A stretch of DNA of 64,000 nt from an uncultured Oscillospiraceae bacterium (GCA_905233385.1 CAJOEH010000006.1:1-64000), one strand, 5' to 3'. Positions 50,350 to 60,282 are shown, counted from the stretch's first letter. The notes: generated by a model not told the origin, from the sequence alone. Translations and numbers: made by a program.

Positions 50350-51294
50350 ATGGCAGGCAAGATCGCAACCCGCGCCGCCTACGGTGAAGCTCTTTGCGAG
50401 CTGGCGGAAAAGTACCCGGAGCTGGTCGTTTTCGACGCCGACCTGGCAGGCGCAACGATGACCAAGGGCTTCGCGGCCAAGTATCCCGAACGCTTCTTTG
50501 ACATGGGCATCGCCGAGTGCAATATGACCGGCGTGGCGGCAGGCCTTTCCACCTGCGGCTTCAAGCCCTTCACGAACACCTTCGCCATCTTTGCCTCCGG
50601 CAGAGCGTGGGAGCAGGTGCGCAACTCCATCGCCTATCCGCATCTGAACGTCAAGGTCGTCGGCTCGCACGGCGGTCTGTCCGTCGGCGAAGACGGCGCG
50701 ACCCACCAGTGCATCGAGGACTTCGCGCTGATGCGCGCCGTGCCCGGCATGAAGGTCCTCTGCCCCTGCGACGGCAACGAGATGAAGCTCGCCGTCGAGG
50801 CGCTGCTGAACTATGACGGCCCGGCCTACATGCGCCTCGGCCGCAGCGCGGTGGAGATCGTCACCGACGAGATCCCCGGCTACAAGTTCGAGCTCGACAA
50901 GGGCGCGGTCCTGGCCGACGGCAAGGACGTCGCCGTGATCGCGACCGGCATCATGGTCCAGATGGCGCTCAAGGCGCGCGAGATCATGGCGGCGGAGGGC
51001 GTTTCCGTCCGCGTGATCGACATGCACACGATCAAGCCGCTGGATGAAGAATTGGTCATCAAGGCCGCGAAGGAGACCGGCTGCATCGTCACCACCGAGG
51101 AACACAACATCATCGGCGGTCTCGGCGGTGCGGTCGCCGAGTGCCTGAGCGAGAAGTGCCCGACCCCGCTGGTGCGCCACGGCGTCAACGACGAGTTCGG
51201 CCGCAGCGGCACCGCGGCGGCGGTGCTGGAAGCCTACAAGCTCACCCCGGAAGGCATCTGCGAGAAGATCCGCGAAGCGTTAGCGAAGAAATAA
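50350..51294 (+). CDS. Transketolase, C-terminal subunit
   Basis: MAGKIATRAAYGEALCELAEKYPELVVFDADLAGATMT...GVAAGLSTCGFKPFTNTFAIF. Confidence 0.95.
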   Translation: MAGKIATRAAYGEALCELAEKYPELVVFDADLAGATMTKGFAAKYPERFFDMGIAECNMTGVAAGLSTCGFKPFTNTFAIFASGRAWEQVRNSIAYPHLNVKVVGSHGGLSVGEDGATHQCIEDFALMRAVPGMKVLCPCDGNEMKLAVEALLNYDGPAYMRLGRSAVEIVTDEIPGYKFELDKGAVLADGKDVAVIATGIMVQMALKAREIMAAEGVSVRVIDMHTIKPLDEELVIKAAKETGCIVTTEEHNIIGGLGGAVAECLSEKCPTPLVRHGVNDEFGRSGTAAAVLEAYKLTPEGICEKIREALAKK

Positions 51295-51309
51295 GTTCCA
51301 TACAGGAAA

Positions 51310-51475
51310 GCAAAAAGGCTTCTCCTTGAGGAGAAGCTGTCAGCCGCAAGGCTGACTGATGAGGTGTCGCTGTTTCCGACACGCATGGATGTAAAAAAGT
51401 TGTGGCAGTGTTGAACACCTCATCCGTCACCGGTGCGCGCACCGGTGACACCTTCCCCTCGAGGGGAAGGCTTTG
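51310..51475. repeat. Family D palindromic element (second copy)
   Basis: CTTCTCCTTGAGGAGAAGCTGTCAGCCGCAAGGCTGACTGATGAGGTGT...CACCTCATCCGTCACCGGTGCGCGCACCGGTGACACCTTCCCCTCGAGGGGAAGG. Confidence 0.8.
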
Positions 51476-51534
51476 CGGGCGGCCGTTGGTCGCCCGCTTC
51501 CTGTCAGGTTTCAAATCATCTGGAGGAACCCCGT

Positions 51535-52650
51535 ATGATCTACTTGGACAATGCCGCGACGACGAGGCCGTGCGCCGAGGCGGTGGCGGCGATCAACAAA
51601 GCGCTGACCGAGGACTGGGGCAATCCCAGCGCACAGTACCGCTTCGGCATCGACGCGGCGCGCCTGCTGCGCCAGTGCCGCCAGACGGTCGCGGAGGCGC
51701 TCGGCGCGCCGACCGACCGCGTGTATTTCACCTCCGGCGGCACGGAGGGCGACAACTGGGCGATCTTTGCCGCGGCGGAGCGCATGGGCAAGCGCGGAAA
51801 GCACATCGTCACCACGGCGGTCGAGCACCACGCCGTCCTGCACCCGATGCAGAAACTGGAAGAGCGCGGCTTCGAGGTGACCTACCTCCAACCGGACGCC
51901 CTCGGCAATATCGCGGTCGAGGCCCTGCAGGCTGCGCTGCGCTCCGATACGATCCTCGTCAGCGTGATGACGGTCAATAACGAATCCGGCGCGGTCCTGC
52001 CGATCGAGCGGATGGCGAAGCTGACGCACAGGCTTGCCCCCAACGCGCTGTTCCACACGGACGCGGTGCAGGGCTTTTTCAAGGTGCCGTTCCGCGCGGC
52101 GACCCTCGGCGCGGACATGATCTCCGTCTCGGGGCATAAGGTCCACGCGGCGAAGGGCGTCGGCGCTTTGTATCTTGCGAAATCGCTCCCGCCCCTGCTG
52201 CTCGGCGGCGGGCAGGAGAGCGGACTGCGCAGCGGGACGGAGAACCTGCCGATGATCGCGGGTTTCGCCGCCGCCTGCGCCGCGCAGATGCCGACCCGCA
52301 TGGCGGACATCGCGGAGGAGAACCGGCTGAAAGCGCTCCTGCAGGAGCGCCTGCGCGCGATCGACGGGGTGACCCTGCTCGGCGCGCAGGAGGCACCGCA
52401 CATCGTCAATCTGGCGGTCGCGGGCCTGCGCTCGCAGGGGCTGATCAACGCCCTGCAGGACAAGGGCTTCTGCGTCTCGGCAGGCTCCGCGTGCAGCAAG
52501 GGCCACCGCTCCCACGTCTTAGAGGCGATGGGCGTCGCGCCCGCCCTGATCGACGGCTCGATCCGCGTGTCTCTCTCCCGCGAAACGAAGGAGGACGAAG
52601 CGCTCGCCTTCGCCGCCGCCCTGCCGGAAGTCATCGGGAGTCTGAAATAG
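51535..52650 (+). CDS. Cysteine desulfurase family protein
   Basis: MIYLDNAATTRPCAEAV...TSGGTEGDNWAI...VSGHKVHAAKGVGALYL...CVSAGSACSKG. Confidence 0.93.
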   Translation: MIYLDNAATTRPCAEAVAAINKALTEDWGNPSAQYRFGIDAARLLRQCRQTVAEALGAPTDRVYFTSGGTEGDNWAIFAAAERMGKRGKHIVTTAVEHHAVLHPMQKLEERGFEVTYLQPDALGNIAVEALQAALRSDTILVSVMTVNNESGAVLPIERMAKLTHRLAPNALFHTDAVQGFFKVPFRAATLGADMISVSGHKVHAAKGVGALYLAKSLPPLLLGGGQESGLRSGTENLPMIAGFAAACAAQMPTRMADIAEENRLKALLQERLRAIDGVTLLGAQEAPHIVNLAVAGLRSQGLINALQDKGFCVSAGSACSKGHRSHVLEAMGVAPALIDGSIRVSLSRETKEDEALAFAAALPEVIGSLK

Positions 52651-52697
52651 CCTGAAAAATGAACGCGAACTTGAAACAGAGGAACGCAGTATCAAGT

Positions 52698-52832
52698 TTG
52701 TCATTGCGAGGCGCAACGCGCCGTGGCAATCCGTCCGTATCGACGCGGGACACTTTTTCGTGATACGAGACAGAGTCCATACCTGTAACGGACAGATTGC
52801 CACGAGTGCTGACGCACTCTCGCAATGACAGA
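52698..52832. repeat. Family A hairpin element
   Basis: GTCATTGCGAGGCGCAACGCGCCGTGGCAATCCGTCCG...GGACAGATTGCCACGAGTGCTGACGCACTCTCGCAATGACA. Confidence 0.9.
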
Positions 52833-52857
52833 ATCAGAGGTTTCTGCGATCAAGAAA

Positions 52858-52890
52858 ACCGGATGTGCCAAACGGCACATCCGGTTTTCC
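52858..52890. terminator. Bidirectional terminator between convergent genes
   Basis: AACCGGATGTGCCAAACGGCACATCCGGTTTTCC. Confidence 0.8.
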
Positions 52891-52893
52891 ATA

Positions 52894-54477
52894 TTATGCG
52901 TCTAATGTCTCGGACAATTCCAGGCCCGGGTTGCGGCGGACGGTGAAGTCGATCGCCCAGGGGCTGGAGAAGACCAGCAGACGGTGGCCGCGGTAGTCCT
53001 CCAGCAGCTCCGCGTCGGAGGAGAGGTTGAGGTCCTTCTCGTCCACGGAGGATTTCTGTATGAAGCGGAGCACCTCGTAGGGCAGGTTCTCCATCCGCAG
53101 CTCCACGCCGTATTCCGAGAGCATGCGGTAGCGGAAGACGTCGAACTGCAGGGTGCCGACGACGCCCACGATGACCTCCTCCATGCCGGTGTTCGGCACC
53201 TTGAAGATCTGGATCGCGCCTTCCTGCGCGATCTGCTCCGTGCCCTTGATGAACTGCTTGCGCTTCATCGTGTCCTTCGGGCTGACGCGGCAGAAATGCT
53301 CCGGCGCGAAGGTCGGGATGCCGGCGAAGCGGAACTTCTGACCGGGCATGCAGACCGTGTCGCCGATCGAGAAGATGCCGGGGTCAAACACGCCGATGAT
53401 GTCGCCGGCGTAGGCTTCGTCGATGATCTCGCGCTCCTGCGCCATGAGCTGCTGCGGCTGCGACAGGCGCATTTTTTTGTTGCCCTGCACGTGGTAGACC
53501 TCGCTCTCGCGCTCGTATTTGCCGGAGCAGATGCGAAGGAACGCGAGGCGGTCGCGGTGCGCCTTGTTCATGTTCGCCTGAATCTTGAAGACGAAGGCGG
53601 AGAAATCGGGGCGGAACGCGTCGATCACGCCGCAGTCGGCCTCGCGCGACAGGGGCGGCGGGGTCATCTGCAAGAAGGCCTCGAGGAAGGGCTCCACGCC
53701 GAAGTTCGTCAGCGCCGAGCCGAAGAAGACGGGGCTGAGCTGTCCGGCGCGGACCTCGTCCATGTCGAACTCCCGACCCGCGCCCAAAAGTTCCACGTCG
53801 TCCTTGAGCTGCTGCCAGCGGGACGCGCCGATGTGGTCCGCGACCGCGGGATCGTCCAGCGCGATCTCCAGTTTCTCGGCGCGTTTCTTGCCGGAAACGC
53901 CGGAGAAGAAGTTGATCTGCTGTTTCTGCCGGTCGTACACGCCCTGGAATTCCTTGCCGCAGCCGATCGGCCAGTTGACCGCGTAGGTCTCGATGCCGAG
54001 CTCGCGCTCCAGTTCGTCGAGCAGGTCGAAGGGGTCCTTCGTCTCGCGGTCGAGCTTGTTGATGAAGGTGAAGATCGGGATGTGCCGCATGGCGCAGACC
54101 TTGAAGAGCTTCCGCGTCTGCGGCTCCACGCCCTTCGCACCGTCGATGACCATGACCGCGGAGTCCGCCGCCATCAGCGTGCGGTAGGTGTCCTCGGAAA
54201 AGTCCTGGTGGCCAGGCGTGTCGAGGATGTTGATGCAGAAGCCCTCGTACTGAAACTGCATGACCGACGAGGTGACGGAGATGCCGCGCTGCTTCTCGAT
54301 CTCCATCCAGTCGGAGACCGCCGCGCGGGCGTTCTTCTTGCCCTTGACCGCGCCTGCCTGCGCGATCGCGCCGCCGTAGAGCAGGAACTTCTCGGTCAGG
54401 GTCGTCTTGCCGGCGTCCGGGTGCGAGATGATCGCGAAGGTGCGGCGGCGGTTGATCTCTTGCTGTAAGGTTGACAT
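52894..54477 (-). CDS. prfC: Peptide chain release factor 3
   Basis: MSTLQQEINRRRTFAIISHPDAGKTTLTEKFLLYGGAIAQAGAVKGKKNARAAVSDWMEIEKQRGISVTSSVMQF. Confidence 0.97.
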   Translation of the reverse strand: MSTLQQEINRRRTFAIISHPDAGKTTLTEKFLLYGGAIAQAGAVKGKKNARAAVSDWMEIEKQRGISVTSSVMQFQYEGFCINILDTPGHQDFSEDTYRTLMAADSAVMVIDGAKGVEPQTRKLFKVCAMRHIPIFTFINKLDRETKDPFDLLDELERELGIETYAVNWPIGCGKEFQGVYDRQKQQINFFSGVSGKKRAEKLEIALDDPAVADHIGASRWQQLKDDVELLGAGREFDMDEVRAGQLSPVFFGSALTNFGVEPFLEAFLQMTPPPLSREADCGVIDAFRPDFSAFVFKIQANMNKAHRDRLAFLRICSGKYERESEVYHVQGNKKMRLSQPQQLMAQEREIIDEAYAGDIIGVFDPGIFSIGDTVCMPGQKFRFAGIPTFAPEHFCRVSPKDTMKRKQFIKGTEQIAQEGAIQIFKVPNTGMEEVIVGVVGTLQFDVFRYRMLSEYGVELRMENLPYEVLRFIQKSSVDEKDLNLSSDAELLEDYRGHRLLVFSSPWAIDFTVRRNPGLELSETLDA

Positions 54478-54623
54478 AATATTCCTCCCCTTCCTCGGGG
54501 TAACAAATTTCGCAACATATTTTACCACAAACCGCGGGGAATTACAAGCAGACAAAATGCAATGCTCAAAGCTCAATGCTTAATGCTCAATGATTCCTGA
54601 TACGCACGCACAATCTTTCAACG

Positions 54624-54858
54624 GTGTCATTGCGAGCCTGACAAAGTCAGGCGTGGCAATCTGTCCGTTGCAGAATTGGGAACTTCATCGTAATACACGG
54701 GCGGCCAATGGCCGCCCCTACGGTTACAGTTGTCATTTGTGAATGTAGGGGCGCACATCGGGCGCCCGCATATCACGTATCATCGTATCACGAAAAAGTG
54801 TCCCTTATCGATACGGACGGATTGCCACGGCTTGTTGCACAAGCCTCGCAATGACAGC
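54624..54858. repeat. Family A cluster with an inserted GGCGGCCAATGGCCGCCCC hairpin element
   Basis: GTCATTGCGAGCCTGACAAAGTCAGGCGTGGCAATCTGTCC...CGGGCGGCCAATGGCCGCCCCTACGG...GACGGATTGCC...CTCGCAATGACA. Confidence 0.85.
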
Positions 54859-54909
54859 GTTGGTTCTGCGTGCGGTTGGAATTGCTGCATTCGTGAGATG
54901 GAAGAAAGA

Positions 54910-54942
54910 AACAAGACGCCGCAAAAGCGGCGTCTTGTTTGT
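54910..54942. terminator. Terminator downstream of znuB
   Basis: AACAAGACGCCGCAAAAGCGGCGTCTTGTTT. Confidence 0.8.
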
Positions 54943-54959
54943 GAGGGTCGCGCGCAATT

Positions 54960-55808
54960 TTATGCACGCAGTTTTCGCGTTACCAGGCCCGTCAGCCAGC
55001 AGAGCAGGAAGGCCGCGACGTCGATCGCGACGATCGTGGAGCCGACCGGCGTGCCTTCCAGAATGGAGACGAGGATGCCGAGCGCGGCGCAGAGTACGGA
55101 CAGCACCGCGGAGCAGATCGTCACGCCCTTGAAACTGCGGAACAGCCGCATCGCCGACAGCGCGGGGAAGATGACCAGCGCGGAGATCAGCAGCGAGCCG
55201 ACCAGATTCATCGCCAGGACGATGATGACCGCGATGATGATCGCGAGCAGGAGGTTGTACGCGCCGGCCTTCGTGCCGGTCGCGCGGGCGAAGGCCTCGT
55301 CGAAGGTCACCGAGAAGATCTTGTTGTAGAAGAAGATAAACAGGATGACCACCAGCACCGAAAGCGCGGTGCACAGCCAGACCTCGAGCTGACTGAGCGT
55401 CAGGATGGAAGTCGAGCCGAAGAGCGTCGTGCAGACGTCGCCGGACAGGTTGGACGAGGTCGAAAACAGATTCATCAGCAGATAGCCGAAGGCGAGCGAG
55501 GCGACCGAGATCATCGCGACGGCGGCGTCGCCCTTGATCTTTGTGTTCTGCCCGGTGCGCAGCAGCAGGACGGCGCAGACCATCGTGATCGGCAGGATCA
55601 GCAGCATGTTGTTCGTCAGGTTCAGCACCGCGGCGATCGTCATCGCGCCGAACGCGACGTGGGAAAGACCGTCGCCGATGAAGGAGAAGCGTTTCAGCAC
55701 CAGCGTCACGCCGAGCAGGGAGGAGCAGAGCGCGATCAGCACGCCGACGATCAGCGCGTAGCGCACGAAGGGGTATTGCAGGTACATCGCGAGCTTATCA
55801 AACATCAC
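54960..55808 (-). CDS. znuB: Zinc/manganese ABC transporter permease (ABC-3 family)
   Basis: Polytopic; LLGVTLVLKRFSFIGDGLSHVAFGAM...GDAAVAMISVASLAFGYLLM. Confidence 0.9.
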   Translation of the reverse strand: MMFDKLAMYLQYPFVRYALIVGVLIALCSSLLGVTLVLKRFSFIGDGLSHVAFGAMTIAAVLNLTNNMLLILPITMVCAVLLLRTGQNTKIKGDAAVAMISVASLAFGYLLMNLFSTSSNLSGDVCTTLFGSTSILTLSQLEVWLCTALSVLVVILFIFFYNKIFSVTFDEAFARATGTKAGAYNLLLAIIIAVIIVLAMNLVGSLLISALVIFPALSAMRLFRSFKGVTICSAVLSVLCAALGILVSILEGTPVGSTIVAIDVAAFLLCWLTGLVTRKLRA

Positions 55809-56515
55809 GCTTCACCGCCCTTCTCCTGCGCGAGGAAAAACTTCCCCGCGTCGCTGCGCAGGTATTCGTCCCGCGTGCCGAAAAAGACGTCTTTTCCGAC
55901 GTGCAGGATATGGTCGGCGTATTGCAGGGCGGCGGCGATGTCGTGAGAGATCATAATGACCGTGACGCCGTCCTTGTTGAGCTGCTCGATCAGGCCGTAC
56001 ATCTCCGCAGTCACCTTCGGATCGAGACCCGCGACCGGCTCGTCGAGCAGAAGCAGCTTCTGCGTGGCGCAGAGCGCGCGCGCCAAAAGCACGCGCTGCT
56101 GCTGTCCGCCGGACAGCTCGCGGTAACAGCGCTTTGTGAGCTTTGACAGCCCCATTTTCTCGATCGCGTCCGCCGCGCGCTTCTTTTGCTCCCTGCCGTA
56201 GAAGGGGGAAAGCCCCATCTGATTCTGACAGCCGGACAGGACGACCTCCCGCACGGAAGCGGGGAAATCCTTCTGCACGACGGTCTGCTGCGGCAGATAG
56301 CCGATCTCGTTCTGCCTGAGGCCGTCGCCGGTCAGGATCTTGCCGCCGAGCGGCGCCTGCAGGCCGAGGATTGTCCGCATCAGCGTGCTTTTGCCGGAGC
56401 CGTTCTCGCCGACGATGCACAGGTAGTCGCCGGGGTTGACCTCAAAATTCAGGCCGCGGACGATCTCGTGCCCGTCGTAGCCGAGCGATACGCCTTGACA
56501 AGTGAGTAATGCCAT
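55805..56515 (-). CDS. znuC: Zinc/manganese ABC transporter ATP-binding protein
   Basis: Walker A GENGSGKSTLM; LSGGQQQRVLLARAL; Walker B LLLLDEP. Confidence 0.92.
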   Translation of the reverse strand: MALLTCQGVSLGYDGHEIVRGLNFEVNPGDYLCIVGENGSGKSTLMRTILGLQAPLGGKILTGDGLRQNEIGYLPQQTVVQKDFPASVREVVLSGCQNQMGLSPFYGREQKKRAADAIEKMGLSKLTKRCYRELSGGQQQRVLLARALCATQKLLLLDEPVAGLDPKVTAEMYGLIEQLNKDGVTVIMISHDIAAALQYADHILHVGKDVFFGTRDEYLRSDAGKFFLAQEKGGEA

Positions 56516-56531
56516 AGAAACGCCTCCGGTC

Positions 56532-57287
56532 TTACAGATCGTTCATCGACTGCACGGAAAGCGTGCCGTTCGCTACCGTGCCGGTGATCTCGACGAGCGT
56601 GCCGATCGCGGGCAGACTGCCGTCCCACGTCATCGTGTTGTTCCACGAGCCGTCGTAATAGGGGTCCTGAATGGAGTTGACCGACGCGATGCGCCCATAG
56701 GCGAAATAGGTCTGTCCCTCAAAGGCCTCCGGGTGGTACATGATGTTGTACATCTGCACGCGCTCCAGCGTCGCGCTCATCGAGCGCATGTCCAGATCCG
56801 CGGTCGGGCCGGCGTATTCCGTTTCCGGCTCGAGGCTCGCGTCCTTGATCCAGTACTTGTCCAGCGCGTTGTCGTCATAGGCAAACGTGCCCGTGACGTG
56901 CACCAGCGAGCCGACCGGCGGAAGCGCCTGTCCGTCCTGCGGGACGAACTCCCACTGCCAGTCGCAGCAGCGGGTCTGGTCGTAATAGCCCCAGACGTAA
57001 TAGCGCGTGCGGTCGCTGTAGGCGTCGTGGATCACGGCGAAGACGCCGTCTTTTTCCGTGGCTTTGCCGTCGTAGTCCTGCGCGTAGCCGCTGTAGAAGA
57101 TGTTCTGATAGAGCATGTATTCGTCCTGGCTGAAAACCTCCTGGCGTTCCTCCGCGGCGTCCGGTTCAGACGCCGCGGGAGCGGCGGTCGTTTCCGTCGG
57201 CGCGTCGGACGGCTCGCCGCCGCAGCCGACGCAAGCGGCGAGGACCGCCAGCGCAAGAAGGAGTGCGAGCAAAGCTTTCATTTTCAT
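56532..57287 (-). CDS. Lipoprotein between znuC and znuA, tandem OB-like repeats suspected
   Basis: Lipobox AACVGC-type signal; paired ...VGSLVHVTGTF / IGTLVEITGTV motifs. Confidence 0.65.
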   Translation of the reverse strand: MKMKALLALLLALAVLAACVGCGGEPSDAPTETTAAPAASEPDAAEERQEVFSQDEYMLYQNIFYSGYAQDYDGKATEKDGVFAVIHDAYSDRTRYYVWGYYDQTRCCDWQWEFVPQDGQALPPVGSLVHVTGTFAYDDNALDKYWIKDASLEPETEYAGPTADLDMRSMSATLERVQMYNIMYHPEAFEGQTYFAYGRIASVNSIQDPYYDGSWNNTMTWDGSLPAIGTLVEITGTVANGTLSVQSMNDL

Positions 57288-57304
57288 AGGGGCACCTCCA
57301 AAGG

Positions 57305-58285
57305 TTATTGCAATGCTTTCTGTAAGACTGCAAGGTTATCTTCCATGATCGTCAGATAGGACGCGCCGTTCTGCACGTCAAGCGATGTCGTCGACTGCAT
57401 CGAGTCGAGCGTCAGGATCGCTTGGTCCTTCGTTTCGGTCGTGTCGCGGATCGTTTCGGCGATCTTGCCGTTCGCGCTTTCGATCTGCATGATCGCGCGC
57501 AGACCGAGCTCGTCGACCTTGTTCGCGAGGAACAGAATGGTCTCAAAACTCGCTTCGCTTTCGGCGGAACAGCCGACGAAGGCGGCGTAGTAGTCAAGCC
57601 CGTAGTCGTCGGCGAGATAGCGGAAGGGGAACCGGTCGCCGAAGAGGAGCGTTTTGGTCTGCGCCTCGGCGACCGCCGCTTCGTATTCGCCGTCGAGGGC
57701 GTTCAGTTTTTCAAGGTAGGCGTCGGCGTTCGCCTGATAGACGTCCTTGTTCTCCGCGTCGATCTCGCAGAGCCTGTCCGCGATATACCTGCAGAGTTTG
57801 GCGGCGTTTTTCAGAGAGAGCCAGACGTGTTCGTCGTATTCGACTTCCTCTTCGCCGTCTTCTTCGGCTTCTTCCTCTTCCGCCTGCATGCCTTCTTTGA
57901 CCTCTTCCTCCTTCACGTCGGAGCCGAGGACTTCCAGCAGGTTGATCACGACCATGTCCGGATTCGTCGCTTCGGCAAGCACGCCGCCGACCCATTTGCC
58001 GTCGGATTCGCCGCCGACGTAGATGAACAGATCGCAGTTGGAAACGCGGATGATGTCGTCCGCCGTGGGCTGGTAACTGTGCAGGTCCACGCCGTTATCA
58101 AGGAGCATCGCGACGTCCGCCTGCGCGGCCTTGTCGCCCAGGATCTGCATCACCCAGTCGTATTCCGGGAAGATCGTCGTGACGATGCTGAGTTTTTCGC
58201 CGCTGTCGGCGGAACTGCCGCCGCAGCCTGCGAGCAGGCCGGTCAGCATCACGGCGCACAGCAGCACAGCTGATAATTTTTTCAT
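57305..58285 (-). CDS. znuA: Zinc ABC transporter substrate-binding lipoprotein
   Basis: MKKLSAVLLCAVMLTGLLAGCGG..IVTTIFPEYDWVMQILG...LDNGVDLHSYQPT...EYDEHVWLSLKNA. Confidence 0.92.
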   Translation of the reverse strand: MKKLSAVLLCAVMLTGLLAGCGGSSADSGEKLSIVTTIFPEYDWVMQILGDKAAQADVAMLLDNGVDLHSYQPTADDIIRVSNCDLFIYVGGESDGKWVGGVLAEATNPDMVVINLLEVLGSDVKEEEVKEGMQAEEEEAEEDGEEEVEYDEHVWLSLKNAAKLCRYIADRLCEIDAENKDVYQANADAYLEKLNALDGEYEAAVAEAQTKTLLFGDRFPFRYLADDYGLDYYAAFVGCSAESEASFETILFLANKVDELGLRAIMQIESANGKIAETIRDTTETKDQAILTLDSMQSTTSLDVQNGASYLTIMEDNLAVLQKALQ

Positions 58286-58398
58286 TGGATACCTCCGAAT
58301 CAATACAAAATCGTTGAAACAGATAAAAAAAGACAAGGGACGCGGCATACGCCGACAAAGCCTGCCGCAAGGCAGACCGATCCCTTGTTGATTCGATA

Positions 58399-58695
58399 TT
58401 AATTCAGAAGCTTGACTTTCAGCGTGATCGGGGTCTTTAAGTACGCCGGAACGCGGCGCACCGAGAGCAGGAGCGCGGCGAAGCGGCAGCACGCGAAGGC
58501 GAGCGCCGCGGCGATCAGAAGGCCGCACAGCGTCTCCAGCGTGGTCCGGCACAGCGCGATCACGGCGCAGACGGGGCAGTCTTCGCCGATACAGTCGTGG
58601 TCCGCTTCGCTGGACATGAAAAACAGCGACGTCATCAGGGCGACGAGAACGAGGACGGCAAAGATCACAGCCGCCAAACGCTTATGCTTCGTCAT
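58399..58695 (-). CDS. Small membrane protein with SSEADHDCIGEDCPVCAVI motif
   Basis: 98 aa, two TM segments flanking a Cys/His/Asp cluster; same strand as and upstream of znuA. Confidence 0.6.
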   Translation of the reverse strand: MTKHKRLAAVIFAVLVLVALMTSLFFMSSEADHDCIGEDCPVCAVIALCRTTLETLCGLLIAAALAFACCRFAALLLSVRRVPAYLKTPITLKVKLLN

Positions 58696-58754
58696 GATGA
58701 ACACCGCCTTTCCGTTCCGAAACGGCACGGTTTTCTCCGCCCTGCCGCAAATTG

Positions 58755-58784
58755 ACTATAGCACCGCGCCTCCCGATTGTCAAG
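58755..58784 (-). promoter_or_regulatory. Candidate sigma-A promoter for the minus-strand znu-associated unit
   Basis: TTGACA-N18-TATAGT on the minus strand. Confidence 0.5.
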
Positions 58785-58824
58785 CGAAAAGCCGGAAAAC
58801 TGTCCGCTCGCCGGCGGAAAGCGG

Positions 58825-58853
58825 TTGCATTGCGGGCGCGGACTTGGTATAAT
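58825..58853 (+). promoter_or_regulatory. Sigma-A promoter
   Basis: TTGCAT-N17-TATAAT. Confidence 0.7.
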
Positions 58854-58882
58854 GGCAGTAACCAAGAACGGAGGATACTGCT

Positions 58883-59320
58883 ATGCATCGATTATTGACT
58901 GTTTTTGAAGAAGCGGCGACCGGCGCGACCGAGGCGGAGAACGGCGCGGCGACCCTCAACGACATGGGCGGTATGCTGTCGATCATCCTGCTCATCATGC
59001 TGGTCGGCAGCGGCGTCTACGCGCTCTATACCTATATCCGCCTGCACAGGACGTGCGCCCTGTTCCCCAACAAGTTCCTGTACCCCGGCAACTGCACGCC
59101 GGATAAGTGCGTCGACGTGGACGGCTTCATCGACTATATCGAGCCGCGTCTGCTGGTGCTCGGCGTCGCGATGCTCCTCTGCGGGATCGCCTACGGCCTG
59201 TATTCCATGCTCCTCAAGGGCTCGATCATCTGGGTGGACATTGCGACCATTGTGATCCCGGCGGGGATCTTCGTGTGGTATATGGTCGTGCAGCGCAAGG
59301 CGTCGAAGGAATACTGGTGA
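58883..59320 (+). CDS. Small membrane protein
   Basis: 145 aa, ~3 TM segments. Confidence 0.65.
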   Translation: MHRLLTVFEEAATGATEAENGAATLNDMGGMLSIILLIMLVGSGVYALYTYIRLHRTCALFPNKFLYPGNCTPDKCVDVDGFIDYIEPRLLVLGVAMLLCGIAYGLYSMLLKGSIIWVDIATIVIPAGIFVWYMVVQRKASKEYW

Positions 59321-60282
59321 TGAAGCTCGTCATTCTGGACGCCTATCCGTCGAATCCCGGCGATCAGAGCTGGGACGCGCTGCGCGCCTTCGGCGAGCTG
59401 ACGGTCTACGACCGCACCGCGCCGGAGCAGGTGATCGAGCGCGTCGGCGACGCGGAGGTCGTCCTGCTCAACAAGACGCCGCTCGGCGCGGGGGTCTTCG
59501 AGGCCTGCCCGTCTCTTCGCCTCGTCAGCGTACTGGCGACCGGTTACAACATCGTCGATACGCAGGCGGCGCGGGCGCACGGCGTCACGGTCTGCAACGT
59601 GCCCGGCTATTCCACCGGCGCGGTCGCGCAGATGACCTTCGCCCTGCTGCTGGAGATCACGCAGCAGGTCGGCCTGCATTCGGCGGCGGTCTTCGCCGGC
59701 GATTGGCAGAACAACCCGGACTTCTGCTTCTGGCGCAAGCCCCTGACCGAGCTGGAAGGCAAGACGATGGGGCTGATCGGCTACGGCGCGATCGGCCGCG
59801 CGGTCGGGAACATCGCCCTCGCCTTCGGCATGAAGCTGCTCGTCACGGCGCGGCATGAGCGGCCGGTGCCGGACGGCGCGAAGTTCGTCGATTTCGATAC
59901 TCTGCTGCGCGAGTCGGATATCGTCTCCCTGCACTGCCCGCAGACGGCGGAGAACCTGCACATGATCGACGCGAGCGCGATCGCGAAGACGAAGGACGGC
60001 GCGATCCTGCTCAACACCGCGCGCGGCGGCCTGCTGGACGAGCGGGCGGTCGCGGACGCGCTGCAACGCGGCAAGCTCCGCGGCTTCGGCGCGGACGTGG
60101 TCTCGAAAGAGCCGATCGCCGCGGACAATCCGCTGCTTTCCGCGCCGAACTGCTTCCTCACGCCGCACATCGCGTGGGCGCCCTTTGAGACCCGCCTGCG
60201 CCTGCACCGGATCAGCGCGGACAACGTCCGGCTGTTCCTGGAAGGCACGCCGCAGAATGTGGTGAATGCCGAGCGTCCATAG
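59320..60282 (+). CDS. D-2-hydroxyacid dehydrogenase (glycerate dehydrogenase/hydroxypyruvate reductase-like)
   Basis: MGLIGYGAIGRAVGNIALAFGMKLL (Rossmann GxGxxG); LLNTARGGLLDERAVADAL; NCFLTPHIAWAPFETRLRL; overlaps the upstream stop (TGATG). Confidence 0.92.
   Translation: MKLVILDAYPSNPGDQSWDALRAFGELTVYDRTAPEQVIERVGDAEVVLLNKTPLGAGVFEACPSLRLVSVLATGYNIVDTQAARAHGVTVCNVPGYSTGAVAQMTFALLLEITQQVGLHSAAVFAGDWQNNPDFCFWRKPLTELEGKTMGLIGYGAIGRAVGNIALAFGMKLLVTARHERPVPDGAKFVDFDTLLRESDIVSLHCPQTAENLHMIDASAIAKTKDGAILLNTARGGLLDERAVADALQRGKLRGFGADVVSKEPIAADNPLLSAPNCFLTPHIAWAPFETRLRLHRISADNVRLFLEGTPQNVVNAERP

Noticed and set aside
52984-54468. 494-aa plus-strand ORF
   Set aside because: Antisense of prfC.
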